Below are positions 9,220 to 18,751 of a stretch of DNA of 40,158 nucleotides, one piece after another; position 1 is the first letter of the stretch, and every line of letters starts with the position of its first letter. Origin of the DNA: Vibrio fujianensis (GTDB lineage Bacteria; Pseudomonadota; Gammaproteobacteria; Enterobacterales; Vibrionaceae); contig NZ_NBUS01000039.1 of the NCBI RefSeq assembly GCF_002749895.1, positions 72,347 through 112,504 on the forward strand, read 5' to 3'. The position numbers and the translations under genes are program-made. The notes beneath the pieces were generated by a model. The model was not told the origin of the DNA. It saw only the letters and a program-made list of their open reading frames with translations, and did not search any database.

Positions 9220-9413
9220 TTCGATACCAAACGTCTCATACTTCATCCTAAAGTCTAATTGTAGAAATTGTGCCTGTGGCTAACAGTTATAGGTATCGAC
9301 CCAGCCCACTCGAAGTTATCGCTTCCAGTCAAAAATGGGGTCATTAATTTCCTCAGTGATGTTTAAAACCGGCACTGAAATGGAAATTTGTCGTATTCAC
9401 AAGGAGAATAACA

Positions 9414-11360
9414 ATGAGTGATGCCTATATCTATCCGGTCAAAGACCATATTAAAGCCCATACTCATGCTGACAACGAGACGTACCTAACCATGTATCAA
9501 CAGTCCGTGAACGATCCAGAAAGCTTTTGGAGTGAGCATGGTAAAATGGTTGATTGGATAAAACCTTTTCATCAAGTCAAGCACACCTCATTTGATACTG
9601 GCCATGTGGATATACGCTGGTTTGAAGATGGTACTCTGAACGTTTCTACCAACTGTTTGGATCGTCACTTGGCAGAAAAAGGCGATCAAATCGCGATCAT
9701 TTGGGAAGGGGATGATCCGGCAGATGATAAGACATTAACCTACCGTGAACTGCATCAGCAAGTATGTCGTTTTTCAAATGCCCTAAAAGAACAAGGCGTT
9801 GGTAAGGGCGATGTCGTCTGCCTCTACATGCCGATGGTACCAGAAGCCGCGGTTGCCATGCTGGCTTGTACCCGTATTGGTGCCGTTCACACCGTAGTAT
9901 TCGGTGGATTCTCTCCTGAAGCCTTGTCTGGGCGCATTATTGATTCGAATGCGACTGTCGTGATTACCGCCGACGAAGGCATTCGTGCTGGCCGACCGGT
10001 TCCGCTCAAAAAAAACGTCGATGAAGCCTTAACCAATCCTGAAATCAAAAGTATTAACAAGGTCATCGTCTTGCAACGAACAGGCGGCCATGTTGAGTGG
10101 CATAACCACCGAGATGTGTGGTGGCATGATGCCATTGCCCATGTCTCCGATGACTGTCCAGCAGAAGAAATGCGTGCCGAAGATCCACTCTTTATTCTTT
10201 ACACCTCCGGTTCAACGGGCAAACCCAAGGGGGTATTGCACACCACTGGCGGCTATTTAGTTTATGCGACCATGACGTTTAAATATGTGTTTGACTATCA
10301 ACCACAAGAAGTGTTTTGGTGTACTGCAGATGTCGGTTGGATCACCGGGCATAGCTACCTAATTTACGGCCCACTCGCCAATGGTGCAAAAACCATTTTA
10401 TTTGAAGGTGTGCCAAATTATCCAGATACCAACCGTATGAGCCAAGTCATTGATAAACATCAAGTCAACATTCTCTATACTGCACCAACAGCGATTCGCG
10501 CCTTAATGGCGAAAGGTCATGAAGCCATCAAAGACACCCATCGCAGCAGCTTACGCATTATGGGATCGGTTGGCGAACCAATAAATCCAGAAGCTTGGGA
10601 GTGGTATTACAAAACGATTGGCGAGCAAAAGTCCCCGATTGTTGATACCTGGTGGCAAACAGAGACTGGAGGCATATTAATCAGCCCGTTACCCGGCGCA
10701 ACCGCATTGAAACCCGGTTCAGCAACTCGACCTTTCTTTGGTGTTCAGCCAGCTTTGGTGGATAACATGGGTAATATTATTGACGGCGCAGCAGAAGGAA
10801 ACTTAGTCATTCTCGACTCTTGGCCGGGGCAAATGCGCAGCGTCTATGGTGATCACGATCGATTCGAACAAACCTATTTTTCTACCTTTAAAGGGATGTA
10901 TTTTACGGGTGATGGCGCACGTCGCGATGAAGATGGTTATTACTGGATAACTGGACGCGTAGATGATGTGCTCAACGTTTCTGGCCACCGAATGGGCACA
11001 GCGGAAATTGAATCCGCCTTGGTTGCATTCGATAAAATTGCCGAAGCCGCCATTGTTGGTGTCCCACATGATATTAAGGGACAAGCGATTTATGCCTATA
11101 TCACCCTAAATGATGGCGTCTACCCTAGCGCTGAATTACATAAAGAAGTCAAAGACTGGGTACGAAAAGAGATAGGCCCAATTGCTACCCCTGATGTTCT
11201 GCATTGGACCGACGCACTCCCCAAAACCCGTTCAGGCAAAATCATGCGCCGTATTTTACGTAAAATCGCCACAGGTGATACCAGTAACCTGGGCGATACC
11301 TCCACACTGGCGGATCCAAGTGTGGTCGACAAGTTGATCGCCGAAAAAGCACTACTGTAG
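9414..11360 (+). CDS. acs: Acetyl-CoA synthetase
   Basis: AMP-forming acetate:CoA ligase (648 aa), which turns acetate, ATP and CoA into acetyl-CoA through acetyl-AMP; the cytoplasmic acetate scavenger. Core motifs are present: P-loop-like [45 protein letters not shown], and the C-terminal [11 protein letters not shown] whose lysine is residue 609, the regulatory acetylation site of the E. coli and Salmonella enzymes. AAGGAG lies 8 bases before the ATG. The 194-base leader (9220-9413) separates it from the exonuclease gene, so it probably has its own promoter. No acetate permease gene (actP) is present nearby. A heptanucleotide array starts 11 bases after its stop. Confidence 0.97.
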   Translation: MSDAYIYPVKDHIKAHTHADNETYLTMYQQSVNDPESFWSEHGKMVDWIKPFHQVKHTSFDTGHVDIRWFEDGTLNVSTNCLDRHLAEKGDQIAIIWEGDDPADDKTLTYRELHQQVCRFSNALKEQGVGKGDVVCLYMPMVPEAAVAMLACTRIGAVHTVVFGGFSPEALSGRIIDSNATVVITADEGIRAGRPVPLKKNVDEALTNPEIKSINKVIVLQRTGGHVEWHNHRDVWWHDAIAHVSDDCPAEEMRAEDPLFILYTSGSTGKPKGVLHTTGGYLVYATMTFKYVFDYQPQEVFWCTADVGWITGHSYLIYGPLANGAKTILFEGVPNYPDTNRMSQVIDKHQVNILYTAPTAIRALMAKGHEAIKDTHRSSLRIMGSVGEPINPEAWEWYYKTIGEQKSPIVDTWWQTETGGILISPLPGATALKPGSATRPFFGVQPALVDNMGNIIDGAAEGNLVILDSWPGQMRSVYGDHDRFEQTYFSTFKGMYFTGDGARRDEDGYYWITGRVDDVLNVSGHRMGTAEIESALVAFDKIAEAAIVGVPHDIKGQAIYAYITLNDGVYPSAELHKEVKDWVRKEIGPIATPDVLHWTDALPKTRSGKIMRRILRKIATGDTSNLGDTSTLADPSVVDKLIAEKALL

Positions 11361-11370
11361 AACAGTAAGC

Positions 11371-11565
11371 TAGGGTTTTAGGTCCTAGGTTTTAGGTCCT
11401 AGGTTTTAGGTTTTAGGTCCTAGGTCCTAGGTTTTAAGTCCTAGGTTTTAAGTCCTAGGTTTTAGGTCCTAGGTCCTAGGTTTTAAGTCCTAGGTTCTAG
11501 GTTCTAGGTTCTAGGTTCTAGAACCTGGGTTTCGCTTTTCCTAGAATCTGCTTTCCTCTAGGCCT
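11371..11565 (+). repeat. Heptanucleotide TAGGTYY tandem array with conserved tail
   Basis: Twenty consecutive 7-bp units fill 11379-11518 without a break. They are mostly TAGGTTT and TAGGTCC (three have TAAGTCC), ending in four TAGGTTC, with degenerate units on each side (TAGGGTTT at 11371, TAGAACC at 11519). A tail, CTAGAATCTGCTTTCCTC at 11541-11558 followed by TAGGCCT to 11565, has a near copy after the second array at 27108. The array begins 11 bases after the acs stop codon. The remaining gap to aroQ (11566-11802) shows no gene; the aroQ promoter should be there but I cannot place it. Confidence 0.95.
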
Positions 11566-11802
11566 CTCCTTTTCTAGCACCGTTTTTAGCTAAGATCCGA
11601 TCAGCTTCAGCCAACCACATTCGTTCAAAAAACCACCCAACCGAGTCATTAGACCAGTAAATTGCTGCCATTTGCGATGAATTAGCTATAATCATGGTCA
11701 ATTTAATAAAAACAGTGAACTTTTGACCAAAAAAATGTGTCGAAAAATTTAAAATATGGGATTATTGGATTACATCTCACAATAGAGGAAGATAGCCACA
11801 CA

Positions 11803-12252
11803 ATGTCCACAAATTTACGCATTCTTGTTCTTAATGGTCCAAACTTAAACCTACTCGGTCTACGTGAACCAGAACACTACGGCTCGCAGAACCTAGCGCA
11901 AATCGTCGAAAAACTAACAGAACAAGCCGCACAAGCGAATGTGGAATTAGAGCATCTCCAGTCTAACCGTGAGTATGAATTGATCGAAGCTATCCACCGA
12001 GCCTATCAACGGGTGGACTTTATCATCATTAATCCAGCCGCATTTACGCATACCAGTGTCGCTCTACGTGATGCGCTGCTTGGTGTGGCCATCCCCTTTA
12101 TTGAAGTGCATCTGTCAAATATACACGCACGAGAAGCTTTTCGTCATCACTCCTATCTATCGGATAAGGCCCAAGGGGTGATATGTGGCCTAGGCGCACA
12201 AGGTTATGAATTTGCTTTGGCTGCAGCAATCAATGCGTTGCAAACCAAGTAA
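11803..12252 (+). CDS. aroQ: Type II 3-dehydroquinate dehydratase
   Basis: Third enzyme of the shikimate pathway, dehydrating 3-dehydroquinate to 3-dehydroshikimate; dodecameric and cytoplasmic. The 149-aa length is standard for the small type II enzyme. Motifs: NGPNLNLLG near the N-terminus, the flexible lid, [30 protein letters not shown], and [18 protein letters not shown] with the catalytic histidine region, then [12 protein letters not shown] chose the ATG at 11803 ([14 protein letters not shown]), preceded by GAGGAAG; an upstream ATG at 11737 would add 22 unlikely residues. accB follows after 63 bases, the usual aroQ-accB-accC arrangement. Confidence 0.95.
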   Translation: MSTNLRILVLNGPNLNLLGLREPEHYGSQNLAQIVEKLTEQAAQANVELEHLQSNREYELIEAIHRAYQRVDFIIINPAAFTHTSVALRDALLGVAIPFIEVHLSNIHAREAFRHHSYLSDKAQGVICGLGAQGYEFALAAAINALQTK

Positions 12253-12315
12253 TAACCCAACACTCTACAACCCAAACTGGGTTGTCTTACTCACAAGATA
12301 AAAGAGAAAGAAACA

Positions 12316-12765
12316 ATGGATATTCGTAAAATCAAGAAACTGATCGAATTGGTGGAAGAATCTGGCATTTCTGAGCTAGAAATCTCTGAAGGCGAAGAAT
12401 CAGTACGTATCAGTCGCCATAATCCAGCGCCAACCGCTCCGGTTCATTACGCTGCAGCACCGGCTCCAACTGCCGCACCTGCGCCCGCTCCGGTGGCTGA
12501 AACCGCTGCACCAGCAGCGAAAGTACCAACGGGTCATCAAGTGCTTTCTCCAATGGTTGGCACCTTCTACCGCTCGCCGAGTCCTGAGGCAAAATCGTTC
12601 ATTGAAGTAGGACAAAGCGTTTCAGCAGGCGACCCTCTATGTATCGTAGAAGCCATGAAAATGATGAATCAAATCGAAGCCGATAAATCAGGCGTGGTAA
12701 CAGAAATTTTAGTCGAAGATGGTCAGCCAGTAGAATTCGACCAACCTCTTGTGGTCATCGAATAA
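12316..12765 (+). CDS. accB: Acetyl-CoA carboxylase biotin carboxyl carrier protein
   Basis: BCCP subunit (149 aa) of acetyl-CoA carboxylase, the first committed step of fatty acid synthesis. The N-terminal dimerisation segment is [22 protein letters not shown]; a proline/alanine-rich linker runs from about 37 to 70; the biotinyl domain follows, with the biotinylated lysine K115 in [12 protein letters not shown] and the thumb region [18 protein letters not shown]. It lies 15 bases upstream of accC, as in most proteobacteria. In E. coli BCCP autoregulates the operon; nothing in this sequence confirms or excludes that here. Confidence 0.97.
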   Translation: MDIRKIKKLIELVEESGISELEISEGEESVRISRHNPAPTAPVHYAAAPAPTAAPAPAPVAETAAPAAKVPTGHQVLSPMVGTFYRSPSPEAKSFIEVGQSVSAGDPLCIVEAMKMMNQIEADKSGVVTEILVEDGQPVEFDQPLVVIE

Positions 12766-12780
12766 TCGAGGCGTGTTGTT

Positions 12781-14124
12781 ATGCTAGATAAATTAGTCAT
12801 CGCGAACCGAGGCGAAATTGCGCTTCGTATTCTTCGTGCATGTAAAGAATTAGGCATCAAAACTGTTGCCGTCCACTCCACCGCTGACCGTGATTTGAAA
12901 CATGTTCTGCTGGCGGATGAAACTGTCTGTATTGGCCCAGCAAAAGGGATCGATAGCTACCTAAATATTCCTCGTATCATTTCCGCCGCTGAAGTGACAG
13001 GGGCGATTGCTATCCACCCAGGTTATGGTTTTTTATCAGAAAATGCCGATTTTGCCGAACAAGTTGAGCGTAGTGGCTTTATCTTCGTTGGCCCAAGAGC
13101 GGAGACCATTCGCTTGATGGGGGATAAAGTCTCCGCTATTACAGCAATGAAAAAAGCCGGTGTTCCTTGTGTACCGGGGTCAGATGGGCCACTCGATAAC
13201 GATGATGCCAAAAACAAAGCTCACGCTAAACGCATCGGCTATCCCGTTATCATCAAAGCCTCAGGCGGTGGCGGTGGCCGCGGTATGCGCGTAGTTCGCA
13301 GTGAAGCAGAGCTCATTCCAGCCATCAATATGACCCGCGCAGAAGCAAAATCGGCGTTCAACAACGACATGGTATATATGGAGAAATACCTAGAAAACCC
13401 ACGTCACGTTGAAGTTCAAGTGTTAGCCGATGGCCAAGGCAATGCGATCTATTTAGGAGAACGTGACTGCTCCATGCAGCGTCGTCACCAAAAAGTGGTC
13501 GAAGAAGCGCCAGCTCCGGGAATTACCGAAGAAGTTCGTAAATACATCGGTGAACGCTGTACTCGTGCTTGTATCGAAATCGGCTACCGTGGTGCAGGTA
13601 CCTTTGAATTCTTGTATGAAAATGGTGAATTTTACTTCATCGAAATGAACACACGAATTCAGGTTGAGCACCCCGTAACCGAAATGATCACTGGCGTTGA
13701 TTTGATCAAAGAGCAATTACGTATTGCCGCTGGCCAACCACTCTCCTTTACGCAAGATGATATTAAGATCCGTGGCCATGCGGTGGAATGTCGAATTAAT
13801 GCCGAAGATCCTGAACGCTTCCTTCCTTGTCCGGGTAAAATCACTCGCCTCCATACTCCAGGAGGAATGGGAGTTCGTTGGGAATCACATATTTATTCCG
13901 GTTATACCGTTCCGCCATACTATGACTCAATGATCGGTAAACTCATCACCTATGGTGAAAACCGTAATGTGGCGATTGCTCGTATGCGTAACGCGTTAGA
14001 CGAAATGATTATTGAAGGAATTAAAACCAACATTCCTTTGCAAGACATGATCATGAGAGATGAAAACTTCCAAAATGGTGGCACAAATATCCACTATTTG
14101 GAGAAAAAGCTTGGCATGCAATAA
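12781..14124 (+). CDS. accC: Biotin carboxylase subunit of acetyl-CoA carboxylase
   Basis: ATP-grasp enzyme (447 aa) that carboxylates BCCP-biotin using bicarbonate and ATP. It shows the N-terminal [20 protein letters not shown], the glycine-rich ATP loop [15 protein letters not shown] (about 158-172), [17 protein letters not shown], and the active-site stretch [16 protein letters not shown]. Length equals the E. coli enzyme within two residues. It is cotranscribed with accB. The gene downstream, aer, is on the opposite strand, so the acc operon ends here; a 12-bp inverted repeat at 14145-14177 lies between. Confidence 0.97.
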   Translation: MLDKLVIANRGEIALRILRACKELGIKTVAVHSTADRDLKHVLLADETVCIGPAKGIDSYLNIPRIISAAEVTGAIAIHPGYGFLSENADFAEQVERSGFIFVGPRAETIRLMGDKVSAITAMKKAGVPCVPGSDGPLDNDDAKNKAHAKRIGYPVIIKASGGGGGRGMRVVRSEAELIPAINMTRAEAKSAFNNDMVYMEKYLENPRHVEVQVLADGQGNAIYLGERDCSMQRRHQKVVEEAPAPGITEEVRKYIGERCTRACIEIGYRGAGTFEFLYENGEFYFIEMNTRIQVEHPVTEMITGVDLIKEQLRIAAGQPLSFTQDDIKIRGHAVECRINAEDPERFLPCPGKITRLHTPGGMGVRWESHIYSGYTVPPYYDSMIGKLITYGENRNVAIARMRNALDEMIIEGIKTNIPLQDMIMRDENFQNGGTNIHYLEKKLGMQ

Positions 14125-14144
14125 TCTATTGGCCTGTTAATAAT

Positions 14145-14177
14145 CCTCATGAGCATAGATACACCATGCTCATGAGG
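14145..14177. terminator. Perfect 12-bp inverted repeat between convergent accC and aer
   Basis: CCTCATGAGCAT (14145-14156), 9-base loop, ATGCTCATGAGG (14166-14177). It begins 20 bases after the accC stop and lies 51 bases beyond the aer stop. Neither side has a good U-tract (ATTATTAAC on the minus side is the better), so it may be a weak terminator for aer or simply a stabilising 3' hairpin. Confidence 0.45.
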
Positions 14178-14228
14178 TAAACGGACTTGGCTAATACCGC
14201 AACCACTTAAAATAGAAGGAATATAACA

Positions 14229-15842
14229 TCATGATGTCTTTTGCTGAGTTAACCTGAAACCACCTAATGTAATACCTAACTCTTGTGCTTGCTTATTCAA
14301 GTTCTCAGCTAAAGTTTGCAACTGTTCCGCCTTACTCTCAGTCGTTCGACTTTGTTCACTAATTTTCTCTACCGATTCACTCATTTCACGCGTAGCCTGC
14401 TCTTGCTGTGCGGCGGCAGAAGAGATTTGTTCACTCATATCAGCAACCGCATCTGCTTGCACACGAATATCATTAAAGTTTTGCTGGGATTTATTCACAT
14501 TATCAAGTGCCACCTTGGCATGATTACTATTCTGAGTAATAGTTTCCGATGATTGAGCAATCCCCAACTTGAGACTCTCCAGCATAGAACGGATATCCTG
14601 TGTTGCTTGCTGGGTTCTCGTCGCTAGTTCGCGGACTTCATCGGCAACAACCGCAAAACCACGGCCCTGCTCCCCAGCGCGCGCGGCTTCAATGGCAGCA
14701 TTCAAAGCTAATAAATTGGTTTGTTCAGCAATCGAACTGATAGACTCCGTCACCGTACTAATTTTTTGGCTCTCATCAGAAACAGTAATAATCTGTTGAA
14801 TCGTGTGCTCCAACTCGGTAATAAATTTACCCATACTCATCACGGCACTTTCAACTAACTGGTCACCTTCACGCACTTTTTGTTGAACTTCGTCAGCAGC
14901 ATGAGCAGTTTGCACAATACTCTCGGTGACTTCGATAACCGTTGCGGTCATCTCCGTCATCGCGCTCGCCACTTGGGTAGTATGTATGGATTGAGAGCCC
15001 ATCTCATTCTGCATTGAATGGCTATGCTCCGACATTTTACCAGCATAAATAACTAAATCTTGAGTCACTTCTTGCATGCGCCCAAGAACCGCCTTGTAAC
15101 GAGCTTGGATCATTTTACTATTTTGAATCAGTAAACCCATTTCATCTTCGCCTGCTAACTGAATGTTTTCCGTTAAATTTCCCGTAGCAAGTCTGCGTAA
15201 TGTCCTCGACATGATTTCCACTTGCTTAAGCAATCTGCCTCGAATCAAATAGAGTTGGAAAATCAACACAACCGTGGTAAGCGCTAACGATATTAAAATT
15301 GGCCACTGCTGAGTCATATCGATTTGAGTGACCGAAAATATCAACATCAGCAATGCAAAACAACTCAAGCTAGTATACAGAGAAGCATAGGTGAGTCTCT
15401 GCAACCAATTGGGCTTAGGTAACAACTTGGTTGGATCGGCTTTCATCTGCTTATAAAGCGCTTCAGCTTGGCTAACTTGCTCTCTAGTCGGTTCTGAACG
15501 TACCGACTGAAAGCCAATGATTTCCCCCTCTTGGGTAATCGGAGAGACAAACGCATCAACCCAATAATGATCGCCATTTTTACAACGGTTTTTAACCATG
15601 CCACGCCAGTTTTTGCCTGATCGGACGGTCTCCCATAAACTTTTAAACGCGGCAGGCGGCATATCAGGATGGCGAACCATATTATGGTCACTCCCCATCA
15701 GCTCTTCCGTGCAATAACCACTAATCGTTATAAAAGGATCATTAACATAGCGAATTTTTCCTTGCGTATCGGTGATCGATACAAGATCACCGAGTCCATT
15801 AAAGTACACTTCCTTATTTGTCACTGGCCCATTATTTCTCAT
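14229..15842 (-). CDS. aer: Aer-type aerotaxis receptor (PAS-HAMP-MCP)
   Basis: Energy/redox taxis receptor of 537 aa. The N-terminal PAS domain matches E. coli Aer, and the FAD-binding residues fall at identical positions: R57, H58 and D60 (VRHPDMP), W79 and N85 ([19 protein letters not shown]). Two adjacent hydrophobic segments (about 155-200) replace a periplasmic domain, as in Aer. A HAMP region follows, then a methyl-accepting signalling domain with the hairpin [19 protein letters not shown] and [13 protein letters not shown]. No CheR-binding pentapeptide is at the C-terminus. I use the ATG at 15842, preceded by GGGAGG; an upstream start at 15860 lacks support. It stands between accC and prmA on the opposite strand. 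Other PAS-MCPs are the alternative, but the residue match favours Aer. Confidence 0.92.
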   Translation of the reverse strand: MRNNGPVTNKEVYFNGLGDLVSITDTQGKIRYVNDPFITISGYCTEELMGSDHNMVRHPDMPPAAFKSLWETVRSGKNWRGMVKNRCKNGDHYWVDAFVSPITQEGEIIGFQSVRSEPTREQVSQAEALYKQMKADPTKLLPKPNWLQRLTYASLYTSLSCFALLMLIFSVTQIDMTQQWPILISLALTTVVLIFQLYLIRGRLLKQVEIMSRTLRRLATGNLTENIQLAGEDEMGLLIQNSKMIQARYKAVLGRMQEVTQDLVIYAGKMSEHSHSMQNEMGSQSIHTTQVASAMTEMTATVIEVTESIVQTAHAADEVQQKVREGDQLVESAVMSMGKFITELEHTIQQIITVSDESQKISTVTESISSIAEQTNLLALNAAIEAARAGEQGRGFAVVADEVRELATRTQQATQDIRSMLESLKLGIAQSSETITQNSNHAKVALDNVNKSQQNFNDIRVQADAVADMSEQISSAAAQQEQATREMSESVEKISEQSRTTESKAEQLQTLAENLNKQAQELGITLGGFRLTQQKTS

Positions 15843-16198
15843 ATTATTGCCTCCCACCAAGTCCCTTACGATGACATTTCATTGCTGTATTTATACTGAT
15901 TACAACTGCTGAAAATATCACTGAGCAAATATCGTTCCAGAAAAAAATAAGCAACAAAATACATAAGCAACTGATTTTTTTAGCTACATTTGGCGTTGTA
16001 GACATTCTGTTGCAATTTAGTAATCATGTAGAGAAGCCGTTGCAAATTGCGAGCTTGGCACCAAATCATATTCATCAACACCACCTTATTAGAAAATATG
16101 CAAATGAACAGGTAATGAGATCTATCTGTTTCGTTACCAGCTCTTTTCTCTTACACTTAATCTCAATCGTTAACCAACCCTCTAAAGAGCCGATCTCC
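15843..16198. other. Divergent aer-prmA intergenic region
   Basis: 356 bases without a convincing gene. On the plus strand TTGTAG (15996-16001), a 17-base spacer and AGTAAT (16019-16024) form a possible sigma-70 promoter for prmA. GTTGCAA occurs twice, at 16009-16015 and 16050-16056, purpose unknown. The frame of prmA is open through part of the region but the residues do not resemble PrmA. panF, which precedes prmA in E. coli, is absent. Confidence 0.4.
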
Positions 16199-17086
16199 AT
16201 GCCTTGGATTCAAATTAAACTTAACGCCACCAATCAAAATGCCGAGCCCATTAGCGATATGTTAATGGAAAAAACTGGTGCATTGTCTGTCACCTTTCTC
16301 GATGCAAAGGATACCCCTGTTTTTGAACCTCTTCCGGGTGAAACTCGCTTATGGGGGGATACGGATGTACTGGCCCTTTATGACGCTGAAATCGACACAC
16401 AACGCGTCATTCAGCAGATTCAAGCAAGCCAGCTACTGGCTGATGGCTTTGCGTATAAAATTGAACAGATTGAAGATAAAGACTGGGAGCGGGAATGGAT
16501 GGATAACTTTCACCCGATGAAATTTGGTCAACGGTTATGGATCTGTCCAAGCTGGCGGGAGATCCCTGAACCAAATGCTGTCAATGTTCTTCTCGACCCG
16601 GGTCTGGCTTTTGGAACCGGAACACACCCAACGACAGCGTTGTGCCTACAATGGCTAGATTCACTCGATCTATCCGGTAAAACCGTCATCGATTTTGGTT
16701 GCGGCTCCGGTATTCTCGCCATTGCTGCGATTAAACTCGGTGCAGCAAAAGTAATCGGAATCGATATTGACCCACAAGCATTACTCGCTTCTAAAGATAA
16801 CGCCGCTCGTAATGGCGTTGCCGATAAAATTGAGGTTTACCTGCCACAAAATCAGCCGGAAAATTTAATGGCCGATGTCGTGGTCGCCAATATTCTAGCT
16901 GGGCCACTACGTGAGCTTTCCCCTGTCATTAAAAGCCTGATTAAACCCGGAGGGCAACTGGCGATGTCTGGTGTACTCAATACCCAAGCTCAAGATGTCG
17001 CTAACTATTATCGTGATGAATTGAGTATTGATCCGATTATCGAGCAAGAAGAGTGGTGCCGAATCACTGGGCGAAAACAAGGCTAG
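16199..17086 (+). CDS. prmA: Ribosomal protein L11 methyltransferase
   Basis: SAM-dependent enzyme of 295 aa that trimethylates ribosomal protein L11 at several amino groups. The N-terminal L11-recognition domain starts [10 protein letters not shown] and is followed by the linker [15 protein letters not shown]. The catalytic domain has [15 protein letters not shown], the SAM-binding motif [18 protein letters not shown] and the NILAGPL motif. I chose the ATG at 16199 because it gives the family length (E. coli 293 aa); the upstream frame from 16010 would add 63 residues not seen in the family. dusB follows 139 bases later behind its own promoter. Confidence 0.95.
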   Translation: MPWIQIKLNATNQNAEPISDMLMEKTGALSVTFLDAKDTPVFEPLPGETRLWGDTDVLALYDAEIDTQRVIQQIQASQLLADGFAYKIEQIEDKDWEREWMDNFHPMKFGQRLWICPSWREIPEPNAVNVLLDPGLAFGTGTHPTTALCLQWLDSLDLSGKTVIDFGCGSGILAIAAIKLGAAKVIGIDIDPQALLASKDNAARNGVADKIEVYLPQNQPENLMADVVVANILAGPLRELSPVIKSLIKPGGQLAMSGVLNTQAQDVANYYRDELSIDPIIEQEEWCRITGRKQG

Positions 17087-17161
17087 TGATAAGTTTATAC
17101 GCTAATTGATTGAAAAATAGACTATTTGCAAAAACAATTTGCTAACGCTCAAATATTAGTC

Positions 17162-17198
17162 TTTTCACACAGTAAAAAAATGCGTAAAATGCGCGCCC
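17162..17198 (+). promoter_or_regulatory. dusB-fis promoter with GC-rich discriminator
   Basis: TAAAAT at 17185-17190 is a good -10 hexamer. TTTTCA (17162-17167, spacer 17) or TTCACA (17164-17169, spacer 15) could be the -35. The bases right after the -10 are GCGCGCCC, a GC-rich discriminator like that of stringently controlled promoters; the E. coli dusB-fis promoter is of this type. Growth-rate and ppGpp control is inferred from that. Confidence 0.65.
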
Positions 17199-17225
17199 TT
17201 GCTGGTACGAAGCTGTGAAGACGTT

Positions 17226-18194
17226 TTGAAAATCGGAAATCATCAACTTAACAACAATCTCATCGTTGCCCCGATGGCCGGTGTCACCGATAGACCGTTT
17301 CGAGAGTTGTGTCTCCGTTATGGTGCAGGAATGGCAGTCAGTGAAATGATGTCATCCAATCCGGCACTATGGAAAACAGACAAATCGAAAAACCGCATGG
17401 TACATGAAGGCGAATCGGGCATTCGTTCTGTACAAATTGCAGGTAGCGATCCACAGCTGATGGCCGAAGCTGCGCAGTTTAGTGTTGAAAACGGTGCACA
17501 AATCATCGACATCAACATGGGCTGCCCAGCCAAAAAAGTGAATAAAAAGCTAGCCGGTTCTGCACTATTACGCTATCCGGATATTATAGAAGGTATCCTC
17601 AAAGCCGTCGTCAATGCAGTGAATGTTCCGGTAACACTCAAAACCCGAACTGGCTGGGATACAGCGCATAAAAACTGTGTCTATATCGCTAAATTAGCCG
17701 AAGACTGCGGCATACAAGCACTTGCCCTTCACGGGCGCACTCGAGCTTGTATGTACCAAGGAGAGGCAGAATACGACAGCATTAAAGCCGTTAAGCAAGC
17801 CATCAGTATTCCTGTCATCGCTAATGGAGATATTGATTCTCCACAAAAAGCCAAACAGGTACTGGAATACACAGGGGCCGACGCTTTAATGATTGGACGC
17901 CCAGCCCAAGGCCGCCCATGGATTTTTCAGGAAATCCAACACTATTTGGAAAACGGTACCACCATGCCTGAACTTCCAGTGATGGAAGTAAAAGCCATTT
18001 TGCTTGGTCATGTAAGCGCTCTCCATCAGTTTTATGGTGAGTATTTAGGGCCTAGAATCGTGCGTAAACACGTAGGCTGGTACCTAAAAGAACATGAGCA
18101 AGCAAGTGAGTTTCGCCGTGCCTTCAACGCGATAGAAGCAGCATCGCTGCAACTAGAAGCGCTTGAAGGTTATTTTGATAACGTTGCATCATAA
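17226..18194 (+). CDS. dusB: tRNA-dihydrouridine synthase B
   Basis: FMN- and NADPH-dependent enzyme (322 aa) that reduces uridine 17 in the tRNA D-loop in E. coli. It has the TIM-barrel start [15 protein letters not shown], catalytic cysteine C100 in [28 protein letters not shown] and the phosphate-binding VIANGDI and [11 protein letters not shown]. The start is a TTG at 17226 (encoding MKIGNHQL...), which places the catalytic cysteine at 100, as in E. coli DusB, and gives the family length. A TTG at 17199 in frame would add nine residues and sits on the predicted transcription start. fis follows after 23 bases in the conserved dusB-fis operon. Confidence 0.94.
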   Translation: MKIGNHQLNNNLIVAPMAGVTDRPFRELCLRYGAGMAVSEMMSSNPALWKTDKSKNRMVHEGESGIRSVQIAGSDPQLMAEAAQFSVENGAQIIDINMGCPAKKVNKKLAGSALLRYPDIIEGILKAVVNAVNVPVTLKTRTGWDTAHKNCVYIAKLAEDCGIQALALHGRTRACMYQGEAEYDSIKAVKQAISIPVIANGDIDSPQKAKQVLEYTGADALMIGRPAQGRPWIFQEIQHYLENGTTMPELPVMEVKAILLGHVSALHQFYGEYLGPRIVRKHVGWYLKEHEQASEFRRAFNAIEAASLQLEALEGYFDNVAS

Positions 18195-18217
18195 TTAAGA
18201 GAAGAGCTAGACCGAAT

Positions 18218-18514
18218 ATGTTCGAACAAAATCTGACTTCAGAAGCTTTAACCGTCACTACTGTCACTTCACAAGATCAAATCACGCAAAAACCCCTGCG
18301 CGATTCCGTTAAAGCATCTCTTAAAAACTATCTTGCCCAGTTAAATGGTCAAGAAGTCACTGAACTCTACGAATTAGTTCTAGCTGAAGTTGAGCAGCCA
18401 CTGCTCGACACCATCATGCAGTATACGCGTGGAAACCAAACTCGCGCAGCAACCATGATGGGGATCAACCGCGGTACACTTCGTAAAAAACTGAAAAAAT
18501 ACGGCATGAACTAA
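18218..18514 (+). CDS. fis: Nucleoid-associated protein Fis
   Basis: Factor for inversion stimulation, 98 aa as in E. coli, a homodimeric DNA-bending protein that activates rRNA promoters and organises the nucleoid during rapid growth. The C-terminal helix-turn-helix [20 protein letters not shown] and ending KKYGMN are essentially those of enteric Fis, and the central [14 protein letters not shown] helix is kept. It is the second gene after dusB and shares its promoter. A clear terminator follows at 18544. Confidence 0.98.
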   Translation: MFEQNLTSEALTVTTVTSQDQITQKPLRDSVKASLKNYLAQLNGQEVTELYELVLAEVEQPLLDTIMQYTRGNQTRAATMMGINRGTLRKKLKKYGMN

Positions 18515-18543
18515 TAGCCATTAGTTAACCTATTATTTATAAA

Positions 18544-18576
18544 GGGCTTATCTTTTAAAGGGTAGGCCCTTTTTTA
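18544..18576 (+). terminator. Rho-independent terminator of dusB-fis
   Basis: GGGCTTATC (18544-18552) pairs with GGTAGGCCC (18561-18569), including two G-U pairs, followed by TTTTTT. It begins 30 bases after the fis stop. Confidence 0.85.
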
Positions 18577-18640
18577 TTAAACGACCTTATAAACCATTTT
18601 AGACGGCCCAACGCTGATGCTTGAGTTGTGTGAAGTGAAG

Positions 18641-18669
18641 AAAAGAAAAAAGAGCCCGATTGGGCTCTT
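18641..18669 (-). terminator. Rho-independent terminator of cadBA
   Basis: On the minus strand an AAGAGCCC/GGGCTCTT 8-bp stem with a 4-base loop (18650-18669) is followed by a T-rich run (A-rich 18641-18650 on plus). It lies about 80 bases after the cadA stop. Confidence 0.85.
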
Positions 18670-18751
18670 GATTGAATCATTAACAGTGAGTGGAAAGGCG
18701 TCAGATTTAGCATCCATCGTTTTCCCGAACCACCACTCACCGGATTCGTGG

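Noticed and set aside
11371-11525. Could the heptad array be a CRISPR?
   Set aside because: Units are 7 bp with no spacers, and no cas genes are near.
16009-16056. TTGCAA motifs upstream of prmA as members of the same regulon as the 36704 dyads
   Set aside because: They are single motifs about 40 bases apart without a dyad or a sigma-54 element; likely chance in AT-rich DNA.
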